Shown: positions 7,046 to 14,270, counted from the first letter of the stretch. The stretch is 21,553 nt of DNA from Roseiarcus sp052147395 (GCA_052147395.1 JBKQKS010000283.1:1-21553), one strand, 5' to 3'. Notes: generated from the sequence alone by a model not told the origin. A program made the numbers and translations.

Positions 7046-7444
7046 ATGGCAGTCAACGATCCGCTAGGCGATATGCTCACCCGCATCCGCAACGCGCAGA
7101 TGCGCCGGCGCACGAAAGTGTCGACTCCAGGTTCGAGTTTGCGCGGAAAAGTGCTCGACGTGCTGGCAGCCGAGGGCTTCATCCGCGGTTACTCGACGAC
7201 GGACTATGGCAATGGCCGCACCGAGTTCGAGATCGAGCTCAAATATTTCGACAACCAGCCAGTGATCCGCAAGCTCGAGCGGGTGTCGAAGCCGGGCCGC
7301 CGCGTCTACGTCAACGTGCAGTCGGCGCCGCGCGTGGCCAACGGCCTGGGCGTGTCGATCCTGTCGACGCCGAAGGGCGTGATGGCCGACCATGCGGCGC
7401 TCGAAGCGCACGTGGGCGGCGAAGTGCTGTGCACCGTGTTCTGA
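7046..7444 (+). CDS. rpsH: 30S ribosomal protein S8
   Basis: This 132-residue protein is S8, a primary binder of the 16S rRNA central domain and the spc-operon translational repressor in E. coli. Motifs are NDPLGDMLTRIRNAQMRRRT at the N-terminus, IRKLERVSKPGRRVYVNVQS in the middle and GLGVSILSTPKGVMADHAAL plus GGEVLCTVF at the end. Length is standard. Whether S8 represses the operon here through a site near rplE was not resolved from sequence alone. Confidence 0.97.
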   Translation: MAVNDPLGDMLTRIRNAQMRRRTKVSTPGSSLRGKVLDVLAAEGFIRGYSTTDYGNGRTEFEIELKYFDNQPVIRKLERVSKPGRRVYVNVQSAPRVANGLGVSILSTPKGVMADHAALEAHVGGEVLCTVF

Positions 7445-7467
7445 CGGCCGAAGCAGGAATTCGATCC

Positions 7468-8001
7468 ATGTCTCGTATCGGCAAGAAGCCCGTTCCCATC
7501 CCCGCCGGCGTGACCGCGAAGCTGGAGGGCCAGAAAATCGTGGTCAAGGGCGCAAAGGGCGAGTTGAATTTCACCGCGCCCGACGAGGTCTCCGTGACCC
7601 TCGAGGGCAACGTGGTCCACGTCGCGCCGCATGGCGAGGACAAAAGGTCCCGCGCCATGTGGGGCACGGCGCGGGCGCAGGTGCAGAACCTCGTCACCGG
7701 CGTGACCAAGGGGTTCGAGAAGAAGCTCGAGATCAACGGCGTCGGCTACAAGGCGGCGATGGCGGGCAAGAACCTGCAGCTGTCGCTCGGCTACAGCCAC
7801 GACGTGATCTTTCCGATTCCGGCAGGCATCACGGTGACCACGCCGAAGCCTACGGAGATCACGGTGGCGGGCATCGACAAGCGCCAGGTCGGCCAGGTCG
7901 CGGCGGAAATCCGCGCCTTCCGCAGCCCCGAGCCTTACAAGGGCAAGGGCGTCAAATACGTCGGCGAGTTCATCTTCCGCAAGGAAGGCAAGAAGAAGTA
8001 A
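7468..8001 (+). CDS. rplF: 50S ribosomal protein L6
   Basis: This 177-residue protein is L6, located near the GTPase-associated centre. It begins MSRIGKKPVPIPAGVTAKLE and contains two repeated domains; the second includes LEINGVGYKAAMAGKNLQLS and GIDKRQVGQVAAEIRAFRSP, EPYKGKGVKY. The ATG at 7468 is chosen over an upstream in-frame ATG at 7429 because the latter lies inside rpsH and adds atypical residues; CAGGAA (7454-7459) serves as ribosome binding site. It ends in TAA, five bases before rplR. Confidence 0.96.
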   Translation: MSRIGKKPVPIPAGVTAKLEGQKIVVKGAKGELNFTAPDEVSVTLEGNVVHVAPHGEDKRSRAMWGTARAQVQNLVTGVTKGFEKKLEINGVGYKAAMAGKNLQLSLGYSHDVIFPIPAGITVTTPKPTEITVAGIDKRQVGQVAAEIRAFRSPEPYKGKGVKYVGEFIFRKEGKKK

Positions 8002-8006
8002 GCGCC

Positions 8007-8369
8007 ATGGCCAAGTCCAACTCCTCCACCGAACGGCGCAAGGCCCGCGTGCGACGCGCGCTGCGCGCCAACGCGGGCGGCCGTCCGCGGCTTTCCGTGT
8101 TCCGCTCCTCGGCGCAGATTTATGCGCAAGTGATCGACGACGAGAAGGGGGTGACGCTCGCCGCCGCCTCGTCGCTCGAGAAGGCGCTGCGCGAAGAGCT
8201 GAAGAGCGGCGCCAATGTCGAGGCGGCGCGCCGCGTCGGCAAGGAGCTCGCCGAGCGGGCCAGACGAGCGGGCGTCGACAAGGTCGTGTTCGACCGCGGC
8301 GGCTACATGTACCACGGGCGCGTGAAGGCGCTCGCCGAGGGCGCGCGCGAGGGCGGCCTCGAGTTCTGA
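8007..8369 (+). CDS. rplR: 50S ribosomal protein L18
   Basis: This 120-residue protein is L18, which binds 5S rRNA together with L5. It begins MAKSNSSTERRKARVRRALR and contains RPRLSVFRSSAQIYAQVIDD and KVVFDRGGYMYHGRVKALAE, ending AREGGLEF, all characteristic. Length is normal. The frame is open far upstream, but the family start and the position five bases after rplF fix ATG 8007. A 65-base gap separates it from rpsE. Confidence 0.96.
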   Translation: MAKSNSSTERRKARVRRALRANAGGRPRLSVFRSSAQIYAQVIDDEKGVTLAAASSLEKALREELKSGANVEAARRVGKELAERARRAGVDKVVFDRGGYMYHGRVKALAEGAREGGLEF

Positions 8370-8413
8370 TCCCTGGAACCCAAGCGAGCGGCGGCCTTGT
8401 CAGCAGGCGCCGC

Positions 8414-8431
8414 GCAAGTGAGGCAAGTGAG
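8414..8431 (+). repeat. Tandem 9-bp duplication at the rpsE ribosome binding site
   Basis: GCAAGTGAG occurs twice back to back (8414-8422 and 8423-8431), ending three bases before the rpsE ATG. The second copy places GTGAG very close to the start, and the junction creates TGAGG (8419-8423) at 11 bases' spacing. The duplication is exact. An effect on rpsE initiation is plausible but unproven. Confidence 0.7.
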
Positions 8432-8434
8432 AAC

Positions 8435-9007
8435 ATGGCTCGTGATGGAGAAGGCGGCCGCGGCCGCGATCATCATAAAGAGGAGCGCGACAGCGAGTTC
8501 GTCGACCGCCTCGTGCACATCAACCGCGTCGCCAAGGTGGTGAAGGGCGGCCGGCGGTTCGGTTTCGCCGCGCTGGTCGTCGTCGGCGATCAGAAGGGCC
8601 GCGTCGGCTTCGGCCACGGCAAGGCGCGCGAAGTGCCGGAAGCGATCCGCAAGGCGACGGAAGCCGCCAAGCGCGGCATCGTGCGCGTGCCGTTGCGCGA
8701 AGGCCGTACGCTGCATCACGACGTGATCGGCCGCCACGGCTCGGGCCGGGTGATCCTGCGCGCGGCGCCGGCGGGCACCGGCATCATCGCCGGCGGTCCG
8801 ATGCGCGCCGTTTTCGAGTCGCTCGGCGTCTCCGACGTCGTCGCCAAGAGCCAGGGCTCGTCGAACCCCTACAACATGATCCGCGCCACTTTCGCCGCGC
8901 TCGCGAACGAGGATTCGCCGCGATCGGTCGCCCAGCGCCGCGGCCTCAAGGTATCGACGCTGCAGGCGCGCCGCGTCGGCGTCGACGCCGACGCGGCCGA
9001 TTCGTGA
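8435..9007 (+). CDS. rpsE: 30S ribosomal protein S5
   Basis: This 190-residue protein is S5, part of the mRNA entry site and important for decoding fidelity. It has a short charged N-terminus (MARDGEGGRGRDHHKEERDS), then the double-stranded RNA-binding core VDRLVHINRVAKVVKGGRRF and ALVVVGDQKGRVGFGHGKAR, and the conserved AGTGIIAGGPMRAVFESLGV and SQGSSNPYNMIRATF. The spectinomycin-interaction loop (KVVKGGRRFG) looks wild type. Length is usual for alphaproteobacteria. Confidence 0.97.
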   Translation: MARDGEGGRGRDHHKEERDSEFVDRLVHINRVAKVVKGGRRFGFAALVVVGDQKGRVGFGHGKAREVPEAIRKATEAAKRGIVRVPLREGRTLHHDVIGRHGSGRVILRAAPAGTGIIAGGPMRAVFESLGVSDVVAKSQGSSNPYNMIRATFAALANEDSPRSVAQRRGLKVSTLQARRVGVDADAADS

Positions 9008-9021
9008 TCGGGAGGTCAGTC

Positions 9022-9216
9022 ATGAGCAACAAAGAAGGCGCCATCACCGTCGTCCAGGTGGGCAGCCCGATCGGCCGCCCGGGCCCGCAGCGCGAGACGC
9101 TGAGGGGGCTCGGCCTCGATCGCATCGGCCGCCGCGCCACCCTCGAGGATACGCCAGCGAATCGCGGCATGATCAAGAAGGTCGCGCATCTCGTGCGCGT
9201 CGTCGAGGGCCAGTGA
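9022..9216 (+). CDS. rpmD: 50S ribosomal protein L30
   Basis: This 64-residue protein is L30, a small peripheral 50S protein. The sequence MSNKEGAITVVQVGSPIGRP, then RETLRGLGLDRIGRRATLED and RGMIKKVAHLVRVVEGQ, is typical. ATG 9022 follows GGGAGG (9010-9015) at good spacing. An in-frame GTG at 9004 inside rpsE is unlikely to be the start. rplO begins 10 bases after the stop. Confidence 0.95.
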   Translation: MSNKEGAITVVQVGSPIGRPGPQRETLRGLGLDRIGRRATLEDTPANRGMIKKVAHLVRVVEGQ

Positions 9217-9226
9217 GGATCGCACA

Positions 9227-9706
9227 ATGAAACTCAACGGCATCAAGGACAACGAGGGCTCGACGAAGGCCCGCATGCGCGTCGGCCGCGGCATCGGCTC
9301 GGGCAAGGGCAAGCAGGCGGGCCGCGGCGGCAAGGGCCAGACCGCGCGTTCGGGCGTGCGCATAAAAGGCTTCGAGGGCGGCCAGATGCCGCTGCATCGG
9401 CGTCTGCCCAAGCGCGGCTTCAACCCGCCCGCGCCGCTCGACCTCAACGAGGTCAATCTCGGCCGCGTGCAGAGCGCGATCGACGCCGGCAAGCTCGACG
9501 CTTCCCAGCCGATCACGGTCGAGGCGCTGATCGCCGCCGGCGTGGTGTCGCGCGCGCGCGACGGCGTCAAGATTCTCGGCAACGGCGAGCTGACGGCCAG
9601 GGCTGCGTTCGAAGTCTACGGCGCCTCCAAGAGCGCCGTCGCTCAGATCGAAAAGGCCGGCGGCAGCGTCAGGACGCTCGCGCCCGAGGCCGCGCCGGCG
9701 GCGTGA
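9227..9706 (+). CDS. rplO: 50S ribosomal protein L15
   Basis: This 159-residue protein is L15, a late-assembly 50S protein that contacts 23S rRNA widely. It begins MKLNGIKDNEGSTKARMRVG and has the glycine- and arginine-rich segment RGIGSGKGKQAGRGGKGQTA followed by GFEGGQMPLHRRLPKRGFNP. The C-terminal domain includes DGVKILGNGELTARAAFEVY. Length is normal. A 156-bp gap with a hairpin follows before secY. Confidence 0.96.
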   Translation: MKLNGIKDNEGSTKARMRVGRGIGSGKGKQAGRGGKGQTARSGVRIKGFEGGQMPLHRRLPKRGFNPPAPLDLNEVNLGRVQSAIDAGKLDASQPITVEALIAAGVVSRARDGVKILGNGELTARAAFEVYGASKSAVAQIEKAGGSVRTLAPEAAPAA

Positions 9707-9754
9707 TGCGGGCGCGGCAGGGATGACAATTGCGTCCGGCGAGGCCATATGTCG

Positions 9755-9785
9755 CGAACGGCGCGCCTCCAGGGAGCGCCGTTCG
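9755..9785 (+). other. Perfect 10-bp hairpin between rplO and secY
   Basis: CGAACGGCGC (9755-9764) pairs exactly with GCGCCGTTCG (9776-9785) across an 11-base loop. The gap holding it (9707-9862) is the largest in the ribosomal cluster. No T-run follows, so it does not look like a classic terminator. It could partially block transcription, mark an RNA processing point or stabilise the upstream mRNA end; these are inferences. The rest of the gap shows no convincing promoter. Confidence 0.55.
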
Positions 9786-9862
9786 TACTGCGTCCAGGGG
9801 CTGGCTGACAGCTAGCCGCGACGGGCGCGGCGGCGCCTGACGAACAGAAACGGAGCGCATCG

Positions 9863-11197
9863 ATGGCATCGGCGGCCGAACAGCTAAGGGCGAGCATCAA
9901 CTGGTCCGCATTCGGCAAGGCCGAAGAGCTGCAGAAGCGCATCTGGTTCACCCTCGGCGCGCTCATCGTCTTTCGGCTCGGCACTTACATCCCGCTGCCT
10001 GGCGTCGATCCGACGGTGTTCGAGAAAACGTTCACCGGCCACAGCCAGGGCGTGCTCGACATGTTCAACATGTTCTCGGGCGGCGCCGTTCAGCGCATGG
10101 CGGTGTTCGCGCTGAACATCATGCCCTACATCTCGGCTTCGATCATCATCCAGCTTTTGAGCTCGGTGATCCCCGAGCTGGAGAAGATCAAAAAGGAAGG
10201 CGAGCAGGGCCGCAAGGTCCTCAATCAATATACGCGCTATCTGACCGTGCTGCTGGCCATGTTCCAGGCCTACGGCATCGCGATCGGCCTGCAAGGACGC
10301 GCCGGCGTCGTCGCCAATCCCGGCGTGCTGTTCCAGATTTCGACGGTGATCACGTTGACCGGCGGCACGATGTTCCTGGTGTGGCTCGGCGAGCAGATCA
10401 CCACCCGCGGCGTCGGCAACGGCTCGTCGCTCATCATCTTCGCCGGCATCGTGGCGCGGCTGCCGCAAGCGGTGGTGCAATTGTTCGAACTCGGGCGGCA
10501 GGGGTCGATCTCGACGGGCCTGGTGCTCACGGTGTTGGTGATGGCCTTCGTCGTCATCGGCTTCATCGTGTTCATGGAGCGCGCGCAGCGCCGAGTGCCG
10601 ATCACCTACCCGCGCCGTCAGGTCGGCAACAAGGTCTACGAGGGTCAGAGCTCGTTCCTGCCTTTGAAACTCAACACCTCGGGCGTCATTCCGCCGATTT
10701 TCGCCTCCTCGTTGCTGCTGCTGCCGACGACCGCCGCCAACTTCGCGCAAGGGACGGCGACGACAGGCTTGCTGTCGATCGTGACCACGCTGCTCGGGCG
10801 CGGCAGCCCGCTCTACTTCATTCTCTACATCGCGCTGATCGTGTTCTTCGCCTTCTTCTATACGGCGACGGTGTTCAATCCTGTGGAGACAGCGGACAAT
10901 CTGAAGAAGCACGGCGGCTTCGTGCCCGGCGTGCGCCCCGGCGAGCGCACCGCGCAATACATCGACGCGATCCTCACCCGCATCACCGTGCTCGGCGCGC
11001 TCTATCTCGCGCTGATCTGCCTGCTGCCGGAGCTGCTGATTTCCTATGCTTCCGTGCCGTTCTACTTCGGCGGCACCTCGCTGTTGATCGTCGTCAACGT
11101 GACCATGGACACCGTGGCGCAGATCCACGGCCATCTGCAGGCCCACCAATACGAGAGCCTTATCCGTAAGGCCAAGCTGAGAGGGAGAAGGAAATGA
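9863..11197 (+). CDS. secY: Preprotein translocase subunit SecY
   Basis: This 444-residue inner-membrane protein is the channel subunit of the SecYEG translocon. Ten hydrophobic segments can be traced. Family motifs include RIWFTLGALIVFRLGTYIPL in the first helix, the plug region GVDPTVFEKTF to MFNMFSGGAVQRMAVFALNI, GIMPYISASIII-like NIMPYISASIIIQLLSSVIP, and the cytosolic loop RRVPITYPRRQVGNKVYEGQ. The late loop FNPVETADNLKKHGGFVPGV and RPGERTAQYID is also standard. The stop overlaps the adk start (ATGA, 11194-11197), suggesting coupling. Confidence 0.97.
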   Translation: MASAAEQLRASINWSAFGKAEELQKRIWFTLGALIVFRLGTYIPLPGVDPTVFEKTFTGHSQGVLDMFNMFSGGAVQRMAVFALNIMPYISASIIIQLLSSVIPELEKIKKEGEQGRKVLNQYTRYLTVLLAMFQAYGIAIGLQGRAGVVANPGVLFQISTVITLTGGTMFLVWLGEQITTRGVGNGSSLIIFAGIVARLPQAVVQLFELGRQGSISTGLVLTVLVMAFVVIGFIVFMERAQRRVPITYPRRQVGNKVYEGQSSFLPLKLNTSGVIPPIFASSLLLLPTTAANFAQGTATTGLLSIVTTLLGRGSPLYFILYIALIVFFAFFYTATVFNPVETADNLKKHGGFVPGVRPGERTAQYIDAILTRITVLGALYLALICLLPELLISYASVPFYFGGTSLLIVVNVTMDTVAQIHGHLQAHQYESLIRKAKLRGRRK

Positions 11198-11781
11198 GGT
11201 TGATACTGCTCGGACCGCCGGGCGCCGGTAAGGGAACGCAGGCCACGAGGCTCACCGAGAAGCATGGCATTCCTCAGCTCTCCACGGGCGACATGCTGCG
11301 CGCCGCGGTGGCGGCCAGCACTCCGATCGGGTTGAAGGCCAAGGCGGTGATGGAATCGGGCGCGCTGGTCTCCGACGAGATCGTGGTCGGGATCATCAAC
11401 GACCGCATCGGCGAGCCCGATGCCGAGAAAGGCTTCATCCTCGACGGCTTCCCGCGCACCGTCGCGCAGGCCGTGGCGCTCGACGCCATGCTCGCCGCCA
11501 GGGGCCTGAAGCTCGACGCCGCGATCGAGCTGAAGGTAGATGCCGAAAAGCTGTTGGGCCGCATCGTCAATCGCGCCGCCGAGGCGAAAGCCGCCGGCCG
11601 GCCTGTGCGCAAGGACGACGATCCCGAAGTATTCAAGACTCGGCTGGCCGGTTATTTCCGCGACACCGCGGCGGTGACGCCCCACTATCGGGACAAGGGC
11701 CTTCTGCACGACGTCGACGGCATGGCGAGCATCGCCGAGGTCGCCGCCAGCCTCGATGAAGTCCTGGCCGGGCTCGGCTGA
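11194..11781 (+). CDS. adk: Adenylate kinase
   Basis: This 195-residue cytosolic enzyme interconverts ATP, AMP and ADP. The P-loop GPPGAGKGTQ is at residues 7-16. The AMP-binding segment LSTGDMLRAAV follows, then GFILDGFPRT, and the arginines of the LID/core in KTRLAGYFRDTAAVTPHYRD. The LID is short and carries no zinc-binding cysteines, which fits the short alphaproteobacterial form. It overlaps secY by four bases, the order common in alphaproteobacteria. The ribosomal genes that normally follow (rpsM, rpsK, rpoA, rplQ) are missing here. Confidence 0.97.
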   Translation: MRLILLGPPGAGKGTQATRLTEKHGIPQLSTGDMLRAAVAASTPIGLKAKAVMESGALVSDEIVVGIINDRIGEPDAEKGFILDGFPRTVAQAVALDAMLAARGLKLDAAIELKVDAEKLLGRIVNRAAEAKAAGRPVRKDDDPEVFKTRLAGYFRDTAAVTPHYRDKGLLHDVDGMASIAEVAASLDEVLAGLG

Positions 11782-11800
11782 GGCGCTGAGCTCGACTGAC

Positions 11801-12853
11801 GTGAACGCCGAACCGGAAACGAGGATTCAGCGGCGCGGGTGCGCCGGCTGGATCACCCTGAACCGGCCGCGCGCGCTCAACGCGCTGACGCTGGCGATGG
11901 TGCGCGAGATTTCTGCCGCGCTCGACGGGTTCGAGCGCGACGACAGGATCGCCCATGTCGTCATCGAGGGCGCCGGCGAGCGGGCGTTCTGCGCCGGCGG
12001 CGACATCCGCTGGCTATACGAACGCGGACGCGCCGGCGACCATGCCGCGCAGCTCGCGTTCTGGCGCGAGGAATACGTGCTCGACCGGCGCATAAAGCGC
12101 TTCTCGAAACCGTTCGTCGCGCTCATCGACGGCATCGTGATGGGCGGCGGCGTCGGGGTTTCGATGCACGGCGCCTACCGCGTGGCCGGCGACCGCGCGG
12201 TGTTCGCGATGCCCGAGGTCGGCGTCGGATTGTTCCCCGATGTCGGCGGCACCTATTTTCTGCCGCGGCTGCCGCGCCGGCTCGGGGTGTTTCTGGCGCT
12301 GACCGGGCTCAGCGCCCGAGCCGGCGACATGGCGGCGCTCGGGCTCGCGACCTCCTATACGCCGAGCTCGAGATTTTCCGAGCTGGCTGCGGCGCTGGGG
12401 GACGCAGTCGATGTCGGGGCGGTTCTGGCGCGTTTTGCGGCCCCGCCGCCGCCCTCGCGGATATGGGCCGAAGCCGAGTGGATCGAAAAGGCGTTCGCCG
12501 GCTATGATGCGGATGAGATCGGTCGCCAGGTCGCGGCGGCGGCGGCGGGCGGCTCGGAGCTCGCGGCCGAGGCTCGCGACGCGCTCGCCAAGAAGTCGCC
12601 GACGTCGCAGGCAATAGCGCTGGAGCAGATGCGTATCGGCGGCGGGCTCGAATTCGAGGCGGCGATCGCGGTCGAGTTCCGCATCGTGTCGCGCGTCGCA
12701 CGCGGCCACGACTTCTACGAGGGCGTGCGCGCTATCATCATCGACAAAGACAATCAGCCGCATTGGCGCCCCGGCGCCGGCGAATCCTTGCCGCGGGCGC
12801 AGATCGATGCCTATTTCGCTCCGCTTCCCGAATCCGAGGAGCTCGATTTCTAG
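11801..12853 (+). CDS. Enoyl-CoA hydratase/isomerase family protein, probable 3-hydroxyisobutyryl-CoA hydrolase
   Basis: From GTG 11801 this is a 350-residue crotonase-fold protein. The oxyanion-hole segments CAGGDI (64-69) and GIVMGGGVGVS (111-121) are present. The signature MPEVGVGLFPDVGGTYFLPR holds Glu139 and Asp147, spaced as the two catalytic acids of 3-hydroxyisobutyryl-CoA hydrolase. That enzyme releases free 3-hydroxyisobutyrate in valine breakdown. The longer-than-hydratase length and the C-terminal HDFYEGVRAIIIDKDNQPHW support the assignment. An ATG at 11756 is in frame but would overlap adk by 26 bases and adds atypical residues. The stop is TAG, unique among gene stops here, and lies in the strong ribosome binding site of the next gene. 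A generic enoyl-CoA hydratase is the alternative. Confidence 0.88.
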   Translation: MNAEPETRIQRRGCAGWITLNRPRALNALTLAMVREISAALDGFERDDRIAHVVIEGAGERAFCAGGDIRWLYERGRAGDHAAQLAFWREEYVLDRRIKRFSKPFVALIDGIVMGGGVGVSMHGAYRVAGDRAVFAMPEVGVGLFPDVGGTYFLPRLPRRLGVFLALTGLSARAGDMAALGLATSYTPSSRFSELAAALGDAVDVGAVLARFAAPPPPSRIWAEAEWIEKAFAGYDADEIGRQVAAAAAGGSELAAEARDALAKKSPTSQAIALEQMRIGGGLEFEAAIAVEFRIVSRVARGHDFYEGVRAIIIDKDNQPHWRPGAGESLPRAQIDAYFAPLPESEELDF

Positions 12854-12857
12854 GAGG
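12852..12857 (+). promoter_or_regulatory. Strong ribosome binding site overlapping the upstream stop codon
   Basis: AGGAGG (12852-12857) lies eight bases before the GTG at 12866 and shares two bases with the TAG stop (12851-12853) of the hydrolase gene. This supports the GTG start and suggests translational coupling between the two genes. Confidence 0.75.
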
Positions 12858-12865
12858 CCGTCGAC

Positions 12866-13333
12866 GTGCGGTACGTGATGCGCCAGAGTCGCGACGGCGA
12901 GACGGAGATCATCGACGTCGGCCCGCATCCGGCGGAGCCCGGGCTGTTCGAAATGCTGCGCAAGCCGCGCTGGTCGGCGGCGCTGACCTGGTTCATGCGC
13001 ACGATGTGCTGGGTCTGGCTCGCGAAGGGCCTGTTCCACTGGGCCGTGCTGCTCGGCGTCACCCGCAGCTTCGGCGACTTCGAAATGTTGCCGCAAGCGC
13101 TCAAGAGCAGCATGGTGGTGTTCGCGGCCGCCGATTTGGTGGCGGCGGTCGGGCTCTGGCTCGCCGCGCCCTGGGGCGGGGCGCTGTGGCTGGTGTGCGC
13201 CGCGACCGAATCCTTGACGCCGCTGATGGGATCGCGCGGCAGCTTCGTCAATTCTTTCACCGCCGCGCTCAATTTGACACTCATCCTCGCTTACTTTCTG
13301 CTGCGGTGGATCGCGAGCCGCGAGCGCTACTGA
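12866..13333 (+). CDS. Small four-helix inner-membrane protein of unknown function (DUF6163-like)
   Basis: This 155-residue protein starts at GTG 12866 behind a strong AGGAGG. The first 45 residues are soluble and acidic (QSRDGETEIIDVGPHPAEPG). Four hydrophobic stretches follow, at about residues 45-65, 83-102, 104-120 and 128-150, ending in a positive RWIASRERY tail. There is no signal peptide, and no catalytic motif was recognised. Similar small membrane proteins labelled DUF6163 are, from memory, found in Hyphomicrobiales; this assignment needs a profile search. It lies between the hydrolase and the LdtR-like regulator and is in the same frame as the hydrolase, separated only by TAG and four codons. 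Confidence 0.8.
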   Translation: MRYVMRQSRDGETEIIDVGPHPAEPGLFEMLRKPRWSAALTWFMRTMCWVWLAKGLFHWAVLLGVTRSFGDFEMLPQALKSSMVVFAAADLVAAVGLWLAAPWGGALWLVCAATESLTPLMGSRGSFVNSFTAALNLTLILAYFLLRWIASRERY

Positions 13334-13602
13334 GCATCTGGGCCGGGCGCGTAGGATCCTCTCGAGGCCGATGTTTTTCCGGCTTTTGCGCGGCTCAGCG
13401 ACGCACGGGAAGCGTCGAAGGGCGCCCATGGTCAACACATTTTCATAGTGAACGAAGGTTATGATTCAGCTGTACTTTACCAGAAACAGGAAACTTCGCA
13501 TTCATATTGATTTTTAGAGGCGTATTCAGGGGAAGCGGCTATAGTCCATTGCACAAGCGGACCGAAAAGAACCTCGGCCGAGGCAGGTGGACAGATAGGT
13601 GC
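13334..13602 (+). promoter_or_regulatory. Upstream region of the LdtR-like regulator with an AT-rich segment
   Basis: This 269-bp gap starts GC-rich but changes to unusually AT-rich sequence from about 13435 to 13520, the lowest GC in the window. The segment is a likely promoter and operator region for the downstream regulator gene. It contains a short dyad TTCA-TAG-TGAA (13442-13452). A TATAGT (13540-13545) could be a -10 box, but no matching -35 sits at normal spacing. MarR proteins often bind such regions in their own promoters, so autoregulation is plausible but unproven. Confidence 0.4.
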
Positions 13603-14118
13603 ATGATGAACAATCTTGCGAAAAAGGAAGAAGCGTCATCGCGGGCCGAACGGTTTGCTACGATTCGGCCCGTTTACCTCGAAGCTTTGACCATGGTCGA
13701 GCGGCTGCATCGCCGGCTTCTCGATGTGATCAAGGATGAATTCGACCGACGCGGCCGCTCGGACATCAATGCTGTGCAGGCGCTGCTGCTATATAACATT
13801 GGTGACAAGGAATTGACCGCCGGGGAACTGCGCACTCGCGGCTATTATCTCGGCTCGAATGTGTCGTACAACGTGAAGAAGCTCGTCGAGATGGGCTATC
13901 TGCATCATGTGCGCTCGCGCATCGACCGCCGCTCGGTGCGCATCAGTCTCACCGACAAGGGACGTGAGATTCACAACATCATCGTCGGGCTCTACGACAA
14001 GCACGTGATGACGGTCGAGCAGATCGGCGGCGTGATTCGCGACGACTTCGAACGGATGAACCAGTCGCTCTCGCGTCTCGAGCGCTTTTGGACCGACCAG
14101 ATCAAATATCGGCTCTGA
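13603..14118 (+). CDS. ldtR: MarR-family winged-helix regulator, LdtR-like
   Basis: This 171-residue protein is a MarR-type DNA-binding protein. The first helices (ATIRPVYLEALTMVERLHRR) lead to the winged-helix region, with recognition helix near GELRTRGYYLGSNVSYNVKK and wing VRSRIDRRSVRISLTDKGRE. The C-terminal dimerisation helices end in RFWTDQIKYRL. It closely resembles LdtR, the regulator that activates an L,D-transpeptidase gene and osmotic tolerance in Candidatus Liberibacter asiaticus. The next gene here is also an L,D-transpeptidase, which supports that identity. Start could be ATG 13603 or 13606; TAGGTG (13596-13601) favours the second. The frame stays open upstream to a TTG at 13507, but those residues look noncoding. 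Confidence 0.85.
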   Translation: MMNNLAKKEEASSRAERFATIRPVYLEALTMVERLHRRLLDVIKDEFDRRGRSDINAVQALLLYNIGDKELTAGELRTRGYYLGSNVSYNVKKLVEMGYLHHVRSRIDRRSVRISLTDKGREIHNIIVGLYDKHVMTVEQIGGVIRDDFERMNQSLSRLERFWTDQIKYRL

Positions 14119-14192
14119 TCGGCGCCTTCGTGAACATTGCGAGAGCGGGGACGCCGACGGCCTCCCCTTCGATTCGCGCTGCATACGGTTTG

Positions 14193-14217
14193 CGAGCGAT
14201 AGCTTCGTGATCGCTCG
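14193..14217. repeat. Perfect 8-bp inverted repeat downstream of the regulator gene
   Basis: CGAGCGAT (14193-14200) and ATCGCTCG (14210-14217) form an exact dyad with a nine-base loop, 75 bases after the regulator stop. No T-run follows. It could be an RNA hairpin protecting the 3' end of the regulator mRNA or a protein-binding dyad. Confidence 0.5.
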
Positions 14218-14270
14218 AGACAAGCCGGTTATCGGGTTAATTTCCCGGGCGGCGCCCTTCTGTAGCTTAA

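Noticed and set aside
13540..13545. TATAGT as a -10 promoter box for the regulator
   Set aside because: No acceptable -35 hexamer lies 16-18 bases upstream, so it is mentioned only as part of the regulatory region.
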